Shown here: one piece after another, positions 46,608 through 56,122 of the stretch | Layout of the letters: each line of letters opens with the position of its first letter | Numbering within the stretch: the first letter of the stretch is position 1 | Assembly (NCBI RefSeq): GCF_900167455.1 | Contig: NZ_FUWJ01000001.1 | Location: 930,001-994,000 of the forward strand | Direction: 5' to 3' | DNA length: 64,000 nt | Source: Enhydrobacter aerosaccus | Lineage (GTDB): Bacteria > Pseudomonadota > Alphaproteobacteria > Reyranellales > Reyranellaceae | Position numbers and translations under genes: made by a program | Notes under the pieces: generated by a model | Told to the model about the DNA's origin: nothing | Database searches by the model: none | Seen by the model: the letters and a program-made list of their open reading frames with translations, nothing else

Positions 46608-46870
46608 GTGCGTTTTACTCCTGTGTGAATGGCTGTTCATTTTCCCGCGAAGGCTGCCACTCCCTCAGGTTTGCTGCAACGCGCGAGAGGGGGTTTTGAT
46701 ATGCGAACGTGCAAACCGGCCATGCCAGATATGCGGGTTTCGACCGCAGAAGTTGTGCAAACGGCAAAAGCCTCGCCGAATCCGGTCATTTGCACGGATT
46801 TTGTGCCGCGCCCGCTGGTCGGGAACCGCCGCGGCGGGTAGCATGCGCCCCCACCTCTGAGAGACCCAAA

Positions 46871-47125
46871 TTGGCTAAAGAACCGAACCTGCCAAAGGAC
46901 GTCGTCGCCCTGTCGTTCGAGGATGCACTGAAGGAGCTCGAGGGCATCGTCCAGCAGCTCGAGCGCGGACAGGTGAAGCTCGACGAGGCCATTTCGGCCT
47001 ACGAGCGCGGCGCTCTGCTGAAACGCCACTGCGAGCAGAAGCTGGCCGAGGCGAAGATGAAGGTCGAGAAGATCGTCTTCGCGGCGGATGGGTCCGTCAC
47101 CAGCCAACCGGCCGATCTCGGCTGA
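46871..47125 (+). CDS. xseB: Exodeoxyribonuclease VII small subunit
   Basis: This 84-residue helical subunit has the XseB pattern SFEDALKELEGIVQQLERGQVKLDEAISAYERGALLKRHCEQKL. It partners XseA, which is outside the window, in single-strand DNA degradation. The start appears to be TTG at 46871, which gives the usual length; there is no suitable ATG. It heads the xseB-ispA-dxs run common in proteobacteria. Confidence 0.92.
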   Translation: MAKEPNLPKDVVALSFEDALKELEGIVQQLERGQVKLDEAISAYERGALLKRHCEQKLAEAKMKVEKIVFAADGSVTSQPADLG

Positions 47126-47148
47126 TTTCCAACTAGCGTCCCGATCCC

Positions 47149-48057
47149 ATGCCATTGTCGTCGTATCGCGACTTCGATGCCGCCCTGGCTTATGCCGCCG
47201 GCGCCGTCGAGCGCACCATGGACCGTCTCATCCCCAAGGCCGAATCCGGCGAAGCCCGCGTGTTCGAGGCCATGCGCTATTCCAGCCTCGGAGGGGGCAA
47301 GCGCCTGCGGGCCTTCTTCGTGCTGGCCAGCGCCACGCTGTTCAAGGTCGGGGCGCTGCCCGCCATGCGCACCGCCAGCGCCATCGAATTCATCCACGCC
47401 TATTCGCTGATCCACGACGATCTGCCGGCGATGGATGACGACGATCTGCGGCGCGGCAAGCCCTCGTGCCACAAACAGTTCGACGAGGCGACGGCGATTT
47501 TGGCCGGCGACGCGCTGCAGGCTCTGGCCTTCGAGGTACTGGCGCACGGCGACACGCATGGCGATCCCGGCGTGCGCACGCTGCTGGTGGCGGAGCTCGC
47601 CAAGGCAGCCGGCGCGCAAGGCATGGTGGGCGGCCAGATGCTCGATCTGCTGGCCGAGACCCAGGGGCCGGACATGTCGATCGGCGCCATTACGCGCCTG
47701 CAGCGGCTCAAGACCGGCGCCCTGATCTCCTTTTCCTGCACCGCTGGCGCCATCCTGGGCAAGGCGGCCGAGCCGCTACGGCTTGCTTTGTCCGCCTACG
47801 CACACGATCTTGGCTTGGCCTTCCAGATCGTCGATGACCTTCTTGACGTCGAAGGCACGGCGGAGGAGTTGGGCAAGACCCCCGGCAAGGACATCGCCGC
47901 CGGAAAAGCCACATTTGTCTCGATCTTGGGGCTGGAACGGGCCAGGGCCCAGGCGAGGCTGCTGGCCGATCAGGCTGCGGCCCATCTGGAACCCTTTGGC
48001 CCCTCGGCCCATTTGCTGAAGCAGGCCGCCGAATTTGTCGTTTCCCGGCGCGCATGA
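47149..48057 (+). CDS. ispA: Farnesyl/geranyl diphosphate synthase
   Basis: This 302-residue short-chain trans-prenyl transferase joins IPP to DMAPP and GPP. The first Asp-rich motif [14 protein letters not shown] and the second DDLLDVEG are clear, as is GGKRLR. It supplies farnesyl diphosphate for ubiquinone, bactoprenol and hopanoids. It starts 23 bases after xseB and is followed by dxs 28 bases later. Confidence 0.95.
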   Translation: MPLSSYRDFDAALAYAAGAVERTMDRLIPKAESGEARVFEAMRYSSLGGGKRLRAFFVLASATLFKVGALPAMRTASAIEFIHAYSLIHDDLPAMDDDDLRRGKPSCHKQFDEATAILAGDALQALAFEVLAHGDTHGDPGVRTLLVAELAKAAGAQGMVGGQMLDLLAETQGPDMSIGAITRLQRLKTGALISFSCTAGAILGKAAEPLRLALSAYAHDLGLAFQIVDDLLDVEGTAEELGKTPGKDIAAGKATFVSILGLERARAQARLLADQAAAHLEPFGPSAHLLKQAAEFVVSRRA

Positions 48058-48085
48058 CGTCAGCCAGCAGAGTATAGTGAGTTTC

Positions 48086-49993
48086 ATGAGCAACACGCCG
48101 CTTCTCGATACCGTCGACATCCCCGCGGACATCCGTCGGCTGCGGCCGGATCAGCTGCGTCAGCTCGCCGACGAATTGCGTCAGGAAACCATTTCGGCGG
48201 TTTCGGTGACGGGCGGCCATCTTGGTGCTGGCCTGGGCGTGGTCGAGCTCACCGTGGCGCTGCACTATGTATTCGACACGCCGCGCGATCGGGTGATCTG
48301 GGATGTCGGCCATCAGGCCTATCCGCACAAGATCGTCACCGGTCGTCGCAGCCGTATTCGCACCTTGCGCCAGGAGGGGGGCCTGTCCGGCTTCACCCGT
48401 CGCAGCGAGAGCGAATACGACCCGTTCGGCGCGGCTCATTCCTCGACCTCGATCTCGGCCGGCCTGGGCATGGCTGTGGCGCGCGATCTGGCCGGCGGCG
48501 ACAATCGCGTCGTGGCCGTGATCGGCGATGGCGCCATGAGCGCCGGCATGGCCTACGAGGCGATGAACAACGCCGGCGCGCTGCGCAGCCGGTTGGTCGT
48601 GGTGCTGAACGACAACGACATGTCGATCGCACCGCCGGTGGGCGCGCTGTCGGGCCACCTGTCGCGCCTGCTGTCGGGCCGGCCTTACGTGACGCTGCGC
48701 AACATCGGCCGCTCCTTCGCCGAGGCGCTGCCGCGGCCGCTGGAAATGGCGGCCAAGCGGGCGGAGGAATTCGCCCGCGGCTTCGTCACTGGTGGGACGC
48801 TGTTCGACGAGCTTGGCTTTTACTATGTCGGCCCGGTCGACGGTCACAATCTCGAGCATCTGCTGCCGGTGCTGCGCAATGCCCGCGACAGCGACCTCGA
48901 CAAGCCGATCCTGGTCCATGTCGTGACCCAGAAGGGCAAGGGCTATGGCCCGGCCGAGAAGAGCGCCGACAAGTACCACGGCGTGGTGAAGTTCGACGTC
49001 ATCACCGGTAAGCAGGCCAAGCCGGTGGCCAACGCGCCAGCCTATCAGGCGGTGTTCGCCAAGGCGCTGATCGCCGAAGCGGAGAAGGACGACAAGATCG
49101 TCGCCATCACCGCGGCTATGCCATCAGGGACCAGCCTCGACAAGTTCGCCGAGCGCTTTCCGGAACGGACCTTCGATGTCGCGATCGCCGAGCAGCATGG
49201 CGTGACCTTCGCTGCCGGCCTGGCCTGCGAGGGCTTCAAGCCGTTCGCGGCGATCTACTCGACGTTCCTGCAGCGCGCCTACGATCAGGTCGTGCACGAT
49301 GTCGCGATCCAGAAACTGCCGGTGCGCTTCGCCATCGATCGGGCCGGTCTGGTTGGCGCCGATGGCGCTACCCATGCCGGCAGCTTCGATATCACCTATC
49401 TCGCCTGCCTGCCGGATTTCGTCGTCATGGCGGCGGCCGACGAACTCGAGCTGATGCACATGGTGGCGACGGCGGTGGCGATCGACGATCGTCCGTCGGC
49501 CTTCCGCTATCCGCGCGGCGAGGGCATCGGCATCGACCTGCCCGGCAAGGGCACGCCATTGGAGATCGGCAAGGGCCGCATCGTCCGCGAGGGCAGCAAG
49601 ATCGCGATCCTGAGTCTCGGTACGCGGCTGGCCGAATGCCTCGTCGCCGCGGAGGATCTGGCCGCCAAGGGCCTCAGCACCACGGTGGCCGATGCGCGCT
49701 TCGCCAAGCCACTCGATACCGATCTCATCAATCGCCTGGCGCGCGAGCACGAAGTACTGATCACCATCGAGGAAGGGTCTGTCGGTGGCTTCGCCAGCCA
49801 CGTGCTCCAGCATCTCGCCACGGCGGGCCTGCTCGATCACGGGCTCAAGATCCGGCCGCTGGTGCTGCCGGATCGCTTCATCGATCATGCCTCCCCGCAA
49901 CGCCAGTATCAGCAGGCCGGGCTCGATGCGCCGCATATCGTTGCGACGGCGCTCGCCGCGCTCGGGCGGCAGGCGGAGCGGGCGCGGGGATAA
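48086..49993 (+). CDS. dxs: 1-deoxy-D-xylulose-5-phosphate synthase
   Basis: This 635-residue TPP enzyme carries the first step of the MEP isoprenoid pathway, joining pyruvate and glyceraldehyde 3-phosphate. Motifs are [20 protein letters not shown], the [11 protein letters not shown]is, the TPP-binding [16 protein letters not shown], the catalytic Glu in [13 protein letters not shown] and the [15 protein letters not shown] segment. The ATG at 48086 gives the normal N-terminus (MSNTPLLD). Confidence 0.96.
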   Translation: MSNTPLLDTVDIPADIRRLRPDQLRQLADELRQETISAVSVTGGHLGAGLGVVELTVALHYVFDTPRDRVIWDVGHQAYPHKIVTGRRSRIRTLRQEGGLSGFTRRSESEYDPFGAAHSSTSISAGLGMAVARDLAGGDNRVVAVIGDGAMSAGMAYEAMNNAGALRSRLVVVLNDNDMSIAPPVGALSGHLSRLLSGRPYVTLRNIGRSFAEALPRPLEMAAKRAEEFARGFVTGGTLFDELGFYYVGPVDGHNLEHLLPVLRNARDSDLDKPILVHVVTQKGKGYGPAEKSADKYHGVVKFDVITGKQAKPVANAPAYQAVFAKALIAEAEKDDKIVAITAAMPSGTSLDKFAERFPERTFDVAIAEQHGVTFAAGLACEGFKPFAAIYSTFLQRAYDQVVHDVAIQKLPVRFAIDRAGLVGADGATHAGSFDITYLACLPDFVVMAAADELELMHMVATAVAIDDRPSAFRYPRGEGIGIDLPGKGTPLEIGKGRIVREGSKIAILSLGTRLAECLVAAEDLAAKGLSTTVADARFAKPLDTDLINRLAREHEVLITIEEGSVGGFASHVLQHLATAGLLDHGLKIRPLVLPDRFIDHASPQRQYQQAGLDAPHIVATALAALGRQAERARG

Positions 49994-50001
49994 TTCCAAA
50001 C

Positions 50002-50109
50002 TGTCATCTTGAGCCCATCGGGCGGCGCATGCCGCCCGATGGGTAAACTCCGCGAGGGATCCTTACTGATCCAGTAAAGATCCCTCGGCCGTTGGCCTCG
50101 GGATGACAA
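50002..50109. repeat. Nested inverted-repeat element between dxs and the peroxiredoxin gene
   Basis: Outer ends TGTCATCTTGAG and CTCGGGATGACA are inverted (10 of 12). Inside lie a perfect 13-bp stem with a GCAT loop (50014-50043) and a second stem of 14/15 positions, GAGGGATCCTTACTG with CAGTAAAGATCCCTC (50054-50086). The whole behaves like a small palindromic mobile-type element and may also terminate transcription from both sides. Confidence 0.8.
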
Positions 50110-50123
50110 CGGCTAAGCCGTTG

Positions 50124-50783
50124 TCACTTCGGCTGCGGCACGATCCGCAGGTAGGGCTTGATGGCCCGCCAGCCGTTTGGGAACTTGGCCTTTGCCTGTT
50201 CGTCGGAGACCGCCGGGACAATGATCACGTCCTCGCCGTTCTTCCAGTTCACTGGCGTCGCCACCTGATGCCGGGCGGTGAGCTGGATCGAATCGAGAAG
50301 GCGCAGCACCTCGTCGAAGTTACGGCCCGAGCCCATCGGATAGGTGAGCATCGCCTTGATCTTCTTGTCGGGCCCGATGATGAACACCGAGCGCACGGTG
50401 GCGTTGTCGGCGGCGGTGCGGCCTTCCGATGTCGTACCGGCGCCCTCGGGTAGCATGTCGTAGAGAGTCGCGACCTTGAGCTCCGGATCGCCGATCATCG
50501 GATAGGTCACCGCGGCGCCCTGCGTCTCCTCGATGTCCTTGGCCCACTTCGAGTGGTTCGTTACCGGATCGACCGACAGGCCGACGATCTTGGTGTTGCG
50601 CTTGTCGAACTCCGGCTTCAGTCGCGCCATGTAGCCGAGCTCGGTCGTGCAGACTGGCGTGAAGTCCTTGGGATGGGAGAACAGGATCGCCCAGCCGTCG
50701 CCGATCCACTTGTGGAACTCGATGGGGCCCTGGGTGGTGTCGGCCTTGAAGTCCGGCGCAGTGGAATTGATGCGCAAGGTCAT
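50124..50783 (-). CDS. 1-Cys peroxiredoxin (Prx6/AhpC-TSA type)
   Basis: This 219-residue peroxide-reducing enzyme has the peroxidatic Cys45 in FTPVCTTELG, preceded by the HPKD segment and followed by the long C-terminal domain of Prx6-type proteins (ATPVNWKNGEDVIIVP). No resolving Cys is visible. The ATG at 50783 follows GAGGGA; an in-frame ATG further up (50846) overlaps the upstream gene. The SDR gene lies 59 bases upstream on the same strand. Confidence 0.92.
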   Translation of the reverse strand: MTLRINSTAPDFKADTTQGPIEFHKWIGDGWAILFSHPKDFTPVCTTELGYMARLKPEFDKRNTKIVGLSVDPVTNHSKWAKDIEETQGAAVTYPMIGDPELKVATLYDMLPEGAGTTSEGRTAADNATVRSVFIIGPDKKIKAMLTYPMGSGRNFDEVLRLLDSIQLTARHQVATPVNWKNGEDVIIVPAVSDEQAKAKFPNGWRAIKPYLRIVPQPK

Positions 50784-50842
50784 GGTGAATCCCTCTATCG
50801 AAAGTGTTGATGCGAGTAACTCAACGCTTAGGCGCGTGGCGG

Positions 50843-51580
50843 TCAAGCATGAGCAGGAATCCAGCTTATGAGGCCCAATCCGCCATCAACTTCTACTGTC
50901 GTCCCCACCACATAACGACCAAATCTCTCCGACAGGATCGCGACAGCGACCTGCGCGACATCGTCCGGCGTGCCGGCCCGGCCGAGGGGGATCTGCGCCA
51001 CCAGCTCGCCGAGATTGCCGGCGACGAAGCCGCCGCCGGGGATGGCGCCGGGGGCGATGGCATTGACGCGGATGCCGTCCGGCGCCAGCACCCGTGCCAG
51101 CTCCTTCATCGCCATCGTCATGCCAGCCTTGGCGGCGCTGTAATGGGGCAGGTTGCGCGGCGTCTCGCGATGCTGCGACGTGATCAGCAGGATGCGGCCC
51201 TTGATCTTGCCGTCGCGCATGTGCCGGCCGATCTCACGCGCCAGGAAAAATCCCGAGCGGAGGTTGATGCCGGTCATGGCATCCCAGGTGTCCTCGCTCA
51301 CCGTAAGCGGCGTGTCGCTTTCCAGGCGCCGTGGACTGGCGGCATGAACGAACAGGGAGATCGATCCCAGTCGTTCGAGCGCTCCTTCGAGCAGCGCTCG
51401 CCATCCATCGGGCTTGGCGAGGTCGGCGGCGAGGAAGTCGATCCCGTCCTCGGAGGGCGGGGCGGCGATGTCGCTACCGAGGACGGTCGCGCCCTCGGCC
51501 TTCAGCGCCTTGGCGACGCCCCGGCCAATGCCGCCGGCGCAACCCGTGACGAGGGCACGTTCACCCTCGAGAAGTTTCAT
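50843..51580 (-). CDS. Short-chain dehydrogenase/reductase (SDR)
   Basis: This 245-residue classical SDR has the coenzyme motif VTGCAGGIGRGVAKAL, a Ser in ITSQH, the catalytic YSAAK and the PG motif (AIAPGAIPGGG). The usual NNAG is replaced by HAAS. ATGs at 51586 and 51595 are alternative starts a few residues longer. It diverges from tlyA. Substrate unknown. Confidence 0.88.
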   Translation of the reverse strand: MKLLEGERALVTGCAGGIGRGVAKALKAEGATVLGSDIAAPPSEDGIDFLAADLAKPDGWRALLEGALERLGSISLFVHAASPRRLESDTPLTVSEDTWDAMTGINLRSGFFLAREIGRHMRDGKIKGRILLITSQHRETPRNLPHYSAAKAGMTMAMKELARVLAPDGIRVNAIAPGAIPGGGFVAGNLGELVAQIPLGRAGTPDDVAQVAVAILSERFGRYVVGTTVEVDGGLGLISWIPAHA

Positions 51581-51624
51581 GCTCATGCAGGTCATGCTAG
51601 CAGGTGGCGCGAAAGGGGAAAGCG

Positions 51625-52368
51625 ATGGCGAAAACCCGCCTGGACGTGGCGCTGGTCGAGCGCGGCTTGGCCGAGACGCGTGCTGCAGCGCAGCGGATGG
51701 TGATGGCCGGTCTGGTCTTCTCCAACGACAAGCGGCTCGACAAGGCGGGCTACGGCGTGGCGAGCGACACCCCCCTCGAAGTGCGCGGGCAGCCGCATCC
51801 CTATGTCTCGCGCGGCGGCCTGAAGCTCGAAAAGGCGCTGGATCATTTCGCCATCCCCGTTGCGGGCCGCGTTGCCCTCGATGTCGGTTCCTCGACCGGT
51901 GGGTTCACCGACTGCCTGCTGCAGCGCGGAGCGGCGAAGGTCTATGCCGTCGATGTCGGGACCAACCAGCTTGCCTGGAAGCTGCGGTCCGATCCGCGCG
52001 TGGTCTCGATGGAGAAGACTAACATTCGCGATATCGGCAGGACGCAGATTCCCGAGCCGATCGACATCATCGTTTGCGATGCGTCCTTCATCGGCCTGCG
52101 CACGGCGTTGCCGGCGGCCTTGGCGCTGGCGGCTCCCGGCGCTCATCTGGTGGCGCTGATCAAGCCGCAATTCGAAGTGGGCAAGGGCCGCGTCGGCAAG
52201 GGCGGCATCGTGCGCGAACCCGAGCTGCATCGGGAGGTCTGCGACACGATCGCCGGCTGGTTGGACGAACAGCCCGGTTGGCGCGTGCTCGGTGTGACGG
52301 AAAGCCCGATCACCGGCGCCGAGGGCAACAAGGAGTTCCTGATTTGCGGATTGTTGTCACCGCGATGA
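51625..52368 (+). CDS. tlyA: TlyA family rRNA 2'-O-methyltransferase/hemolysin
   Basis: This 247-residue protein has an N-terminal S4 RNA-binding domain (LDVALVERGLAETRAAAQRMVMAGLVFSNDK) and a FtsJ-like methyltransferase domain (LDVGSSTGGFTDCLLQRGA, IKPQFEVGKGRVGKGG). TlyA methylates ribose in 16S and 23S rRNA. The ATG at 51625 has GAAAGGGG nine bases upstream. In many genomes tlyA directly follows dxs; here a palindromic element and two minus-strand genes lie between. Confidence 0.92.
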   Translation: MAKTRLDVALVERGLAETRAAAQRMVMAGLVFSNDKRLDKAGYGVASDTPLEVRGQPHPYVSRGGLKLEKALDHFAIPVAGRVALDVGSSTGGFTDCLLQRGAAKVYAVDVGTNQLAWKLRSDPRVVSMEKTNIRDIGRTQIPEPIDIIVCDASFIGLRTALPAALALAAPGAHLVALIKPQFEVGKGRVGKGGIVREPELHREVCDTIAGWLDEQPGWRVLGVTESPITGAEGNKEFLICGLLSPR

Positions 52369-52396
52369 TGGCCGGATCGAGTGGAGAAGGATCGAG

Positions 52397-52690
52397 ATGA
52401 TGCGGATTGCCAGGTTGGTCGTGGTTTCAGGCGCGATCCTTGCGAGCTTTGCTGCGTCGCGTGCTCATGCCATCGACAAGCAGCTGCCGTTCAAGGAATT
52501 GATGTCGCGAGGCTTCAAGATCGTCGCGACGGCGACGGTTGCCAGCCCGCAAGGGAACGGCACTTTGGTGATCGTGACGATGCAGGCCGAAAAGTCCGTG
52601 GCGGTCTGCACGTTCACGGTTGCGGGCTGGGAAGAGCTTACGCCCGCCGTCGAGAACGATGCAAAGGCCTGTGACGTGCGATCTTATTGA
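52397..52690 (+). CDS. Small exported protein of unknown function
   Basis: This 97-residue protein starts with a Sec signal peptide (RIARLVVVSGAILASFAASRAHA, cut near AHA). The mature 70 residues have strands and two Cys (VCTFTV and KACDV) that could pair. A second ATG follows directly. I recognise no family. It follows tlyA on the same strand and ends 23 bases before a convergent gene. Confidence 0.7.
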   Translation: MMRIARLVVVSGAILASFAASRAHAIDKQLPFKELMSRGFKIVATATVASPQGNGTLVIVTMQAEKSVAVCTFTVAGWEELTPAVENDAKACDVRSY

Positions 52691-52713
52691 GCCGCATCAC
52701 GCCTGCGCAGGTC

Positions 52714-53688
52714 CTAGCGAACGGCGCGGCTGACCTTGAACTTGTTATTGTCGGCCAGCGTCTCGAACGAGGTAAAGTGCGCCTTGAGCAGCGGCTCATA
52801 GGGCAGGCCGCGATTGGCGACCATGTAGAAATGGCCACCCGGCTTGAGCGCGCGAGAGGCGGCCTGGATCACCTGCTGGCCGAGCGACGGCGTGGAAGCC
52901 CGGCCGGTATGGAAGGGCGGGTTGCAGACGATGACATCGTAGGCCGTCGGCGCCGCCTCCGTGGTGAGATCCAGCCAATGGAAGCGTGCCCGCTTGTCCG
53001 CGACATTGGCGCGGGCCGCCTCGATGGCCCGACACTCGGCATCGATCAGGTCGATCTGAGCGACATCGGCGCAGCTCTGCAGGACGTGGCGCGTGAGATA
53101 ACCCCAACCGCAGCCGAAATCGGCGACATGGCCAGCGAGATCATTCGGCAGACAACGGACGAGCAGGGCAGAGCCGTCGTCGATGCGGTCCCAGCTGAAG
53201 ATGCCCGGTTGGCTGAGCCAGTTGCCGTCACCAACAGGCTGCAGCTGCGTCAGCGCCCGCCAGTAATCCGGCGGCTCCCGGTCCGTCCGGACAAGCCAGA
53301 ACACGCGGCAATGGAACTTCGACAGCATGTCGACGAGACCGAACGCCTTGCCGACCTGCTTTTCAAGGCTGGCAGCGCCGTCCTCGTTGGCACCGGCGCA
53401 GACCAGCGTGCCGCGCGGTTCCAGCAAGCTCCAGCCGCGGGCGATATTGGCGAAGTTCTCTTCCTTGTGCTTGGTCAGCAGCACAAGTCCCAAAGGATAG
53501 GTGCCATCGTCCAGGCGCGGGACGACTGACCGGCCGGCCCGCTCGAGGCGCAGGAACTCAGGCCGAAACGATTGCTCGCAGTCGGCGCCGATCGGCGTCG
53601 GCATTTCGGCGCGCAGGAAGAAGGCGCGCTTCGGTTGAAGCGCGCCCAGTTCGAAGGCATGGGCGAGCGCCCGCCCGGCCTGGCTCAC
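52714..53688 (-). CDS. RsmC-like class I SAM-dependent methyltransferase
   Basis: This 324-residue protein has the two-domain layout of RsmC/RlmG: a degenerate N-terminal methyltransferase-like domain and a C-terminal active domain with SAM motif VADFGCGWGYLTRHVL and the catalytic CNPPFHTG, typical of N2-guanine rRNA methylation. The start is GTG at 53688. The alcohol dehydrogenase gene ends 24 bases upstream on the same strand. Confidence 0.85.
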   Translation of the reverse strand: MSQAGRALAHAFELGALQPKRAFFLRAEMPTPIGADCEQSFRPEFLRLERAGRSVVPRLDDGTYPLGLVLLTKHKEENFANIARGWSLLEPRGTLVCAGANEDGAASLEKQVGKAFGLVDMLSKFHCRVFWLVRTDREPPDYWRALTQLQPVGDGNWLSQPGIFSWDRIDDGSALLVRCLPNDLAGHVADFGCGWGYLTRHVLQSCADVAQIDLIDAECRAIEAARANVADKRARFHWLDLTTEAAPTAYDVIVCNPPFHTGRASTPSLGQQVIQAASRALKPGGHFYMVANRGLPYEPLLKAHFTSFETLADNNKFKVSRAVR

Positions 53689-53712
53689 AATGACCTCGTC
53701 ACAAGTCGGGTG

Positions 53713-54765
53713 TCAGGGAACGAGAACCGCCCGTCCCATGATCAGTCCCTTGCGCAACTCCTGCAGGGTGGTGTCCGCTTCGTCGAGCGTGCGTTTGATG
53801 ATCGGCACCGGCGTCACCTTGCCGGCGGTCACGAGATCCATCATCTCTTTCATCTCGGCCGGACTGCCGGTGACGGAGCCGACGATCTGGCAGCCGGTGA
53901 AGGCGAACATCGGCAACGGGATGCTGAAGGTGCCACCGAACAGGCCGACGATGATCAGCCGCCCGCCGCGACCCAGCGCCCGCAGGCCGAACTGCGACGT
54001 GCTCTCGCCGCCGACGAAGTCGATCGCGGCACCGACGCCGGTGCCGCCCGTCAGCTCCATGACCTGCTTGCGCGCGTCCTTCTCTCGCGGATCGATGGCC
54101 GCCACGGCGCCGTTCTCGAGCGCGAGCTTGCGCTTGTTTGGGTCGATATCGGCGACGATCGGCTCGCGGCCCAGCACCGACTTGGCGAAGCGCACGCCCA
54201 TCAGGCCGACGCCGCCGGCGCCGATGACGAGGATGGGCTTGCCGGCATCCTCGCCCTGCGCCTTCTTCACGGCGCTGAAGGCGGTGATGCCGGAGCAGGC
54301 ATAGAGGCAGGCAAGCTCGGTCGGGATGTTGCCATAAGGGTAGAGATACTTGGCATGTGGCACCAGCACATGGTCGGCATAGCCGCCGTCGTTGTTCACG
54401 CCGAGCGCGCGCGGTGTCGGGCAGAGATGCTCGCGGCCGTTGCTGCAGTACCAGCAGGTGCCGCAGCCGATCCACGGATAGACAACGGCCTTGTCGCCGA
54501 CCTTCGCGCCTTTGGCATCCGGACCGAGGGCCACCACCTCGCCGACGATCTCGTGTCCCATCGTGCGGGGCGGGTTCATCGTCTTCTGGGTCGAGACCTT
54601 GTTGCCGCCGCCCATGTCGAAGAAGCCTTCCCACAGATGGACGTCGCTGTGGCAGACGCCGGCGGCAGTGATCCGCACGAGCACTTCGGAGCCCTTTGGA
54701 GCAGGGGTGGGTTCCTCGACGCGCTGCAGCGGCTGGCCAAATTCGACGACCTTGTAGCTCTTCAT
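53713..54765 (-). CDS. Zinc-dependent alcohol dehydrogenase (MDR family)
   Basis: This 350-residue medium-chain dehydrogenase has catalytic zinc ligands in GVCHSDVH and TMGHE, the structural zinc loop CGTCWYCSNGREHLC and the NAD motif VIGAGGVGLMG. It oxidises an alcohol or reduces an aldehyde; the loop with GFFDMGGGNKVST suggests a specialised subgroup. The ATG at 54765 gives the normal N-terminus (MKSYKVVEFG). It diverges from the first transporter operon across 94 bases. Confidence 0.92.
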   Translation of the reverse strand: MKSYKVVEFGQPLQRVEEPTPAPKGSEVLVRITAAGVCHSDVHLWEGFFDMGGGNKVSTQKTMNPPRTMGHEIVGEVVALGPDAKGAKVGDKAVVYPWIGCGTCWYCSNGREHLCPTPRALGVNNDGGYADHVLVPHAKYLYPYGNIPTELACLYACSGITAFSAVKKAQGEDAGKPILVIGAGGVGLMGVRFAKSVLGREPIVADIDPNKRKLALENGAVAAIDPREKDARKQVMELTGGTGVGAAIDFVGGESTSQFGLRALGRGGRLIIVGLFGGTFSIPLPMFAFTGCQIVGSVTGSPAEMKEMMDLVTAGKVTPVPIIKRTLDEADTTLQELRKGLIMGRAVLVP

Positions 54766-54859
54766 TGGGCGACTCCCATAATTTCGTCGCCCGAGCATAG
54801 AGCATCCCGCGGCCATTTGTGCTAGTAGTTCGGCAACAAGAATGTTTGGGAGGAAAACA

Positions 54860-56029
54860 ATGCGGAGACGTGCCCTCCTGGCGCTTATTGCCGCCGTTTC
54901 GGTTTCGTCTGGCGCCGCCGCGCAAGACACCGTGAAGATCGGTCTCATCCTGCCCATGACGGGGCAGCAGGCATCGACCGGCAAACAGATCGACGCGGCG
55001 GTGAAGCTCTATCAGGCGCTGAACGGCACGACGGTCGCGGGCAAGAAGGTCGAGGTGATCCTCAAGGACGATACCAGCGTGCCGGATGTCACCAAGCGGC
55101 TGGCGCAGGAACTCATCGTCAACGACAAAGTCGCGTTCCTCGCGGGGTTCGGCATCACGCCATCCGCGCTGGCGACGGCGCCGATCGCCACCCAGGCTAA
55201 GGTGCCGGAGATCGTCATGGCGGCGGGAACCTCGTCGATCACCGAGGCATCGCCCTATGTGGTGCGCACCAGCTTCACGCTGGCGCAGTCTGCGGTGCCG
55301 ATGGCGGATTGGGCGGTCAAGAACGGCATCAAGAAGGTGGTGACCCTGGTCAGCGATTACGGCCCCGGCATCGATGCCGAGAAGTCGTTCAGCGACGAAT
55401 TCAAGGCCAAGGGCGGCACCATCATCGAGAACCTGCGCGTCCCGATGCGCAGCCCCGACTTCTCGCCGGTCCTGCAAAAGGCCGCCGACGCCAAGGCCGA
55501 CGCGCTGTTCGTGTTCGTGCCGTCGGGGGCCGGGGCGCAGTTCGTGAAGCAGTTCGTCGAGCGCGGTCTCGACAAGTCGGGCATGAAGCTGATCGCGACC
55601 GGCGACGTGACTGACGACGACCAGTTGAACGGCATGGGCGACGTCATGGTCGGCGTCATCAATGCCCACAATTATTCGGCCGCGCACGACAGCGCCGTGA
55701 ACAAGGCCTTCGTCAGCGCTTTCAGGAAGGCCAACGGCGGCCTCCGCCCCAACTTCATGGCGGTGGGCGGCTATGACGGCATGCACCTGATCTACGAAGC
55801 CTTGAAGAAGACCAACGGCTCGACGGACGGGGCGAAGTTGCTCGAAGCGATGAAGGGGATGGCTTGGGAAAGCCCGCGCGGGCCGATCTCGATCGATCCC
55901 GAGACCCGGGACATCGTACAGAACATCTATGTGCGCAAGGTCCAGAAGGTCGATGGCGAACTCTACAATGTCGAGTTCGAAACCATTCCCAACGTCAAGG
56001 ATCCGGTGAAGGCCGCGAAGAAGAAGTAG
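54860..56029 (+). CDS. ABC transporter substrate-binding protein, branched-chain amino-acid type (system 1)
   Basis: This 389-residue periplasmic binding protein has a Sec signal peptide (RRRALLALIAAVSVSSGAAAQ) and a Peripla_BP_6 domain (KIGLILPMTGQQASTGKQ, VTLVSDYGPGIDAEKSF, FMAVGGYDGMHLIYEAL). The ATG at 54860 follows GGGAGGA. Ligands of this class include branched-chain amino acids, amides and aromatic acids; the true ligand is not visible. First gene of an operon with both permeases and both ATPases. Confidence 0.9.
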   Translation: MRRRALLALIAAVSVSSGAAAQDTVKIGLILPMTGQQASTGKQIDAAVKLYQALNGTTVAGKKVEVILKDDTSVPDVTKRLAQELIVNDKVAFLAGFGITPSALATAPIATQAKVPEIVMAAGTSSITEASPYVVRTSFTLAQSAVPMADWAVKNGIKKVVTLVSDYGPGIDAEKSFSDEFKAKGGTIIENLRVPMRSPDFSPVLQKAADAKADALFVFVPSGAGAQFVKQFVERGLDKSGMKLIATGDVTDDDQLNGMGDVMVGVINAHNYSAAHDSAVNKAFVSAFRKANGGLRPNFMAVGGYDGMHLIYEALKKTNGSTDGAKLLEAMKGMAWESPRGPISIDPETRDIVQNIYVRKVQKVDGELYNVEFETIPNVKDPVKAAKKK

Positions 56030-56031
56030 CT

Positions 56032-56089
56032 CCGAGGTGGCGCGCCGTTGCTCATCCGCTGAGATGCATCCCGCGCTGAAGCACCTCGG
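56032..56089 (+). other. Possible intercistronic stem-loop after the binding-protein gene
   Basis: CCGAGGTG (56032-56039) and CACCTCGG (56082-56089) form a perfect 8-bp stem around a 42-base loop. Stem-loops at this place often protect binding-protein mRNA and lower downstream expression; this is inference. Confidence 0.4.
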
Positions 56090-56122
56090 CGTGAGCGGCT
56101 CCTTCGAAAGAAGATCGTAGGC

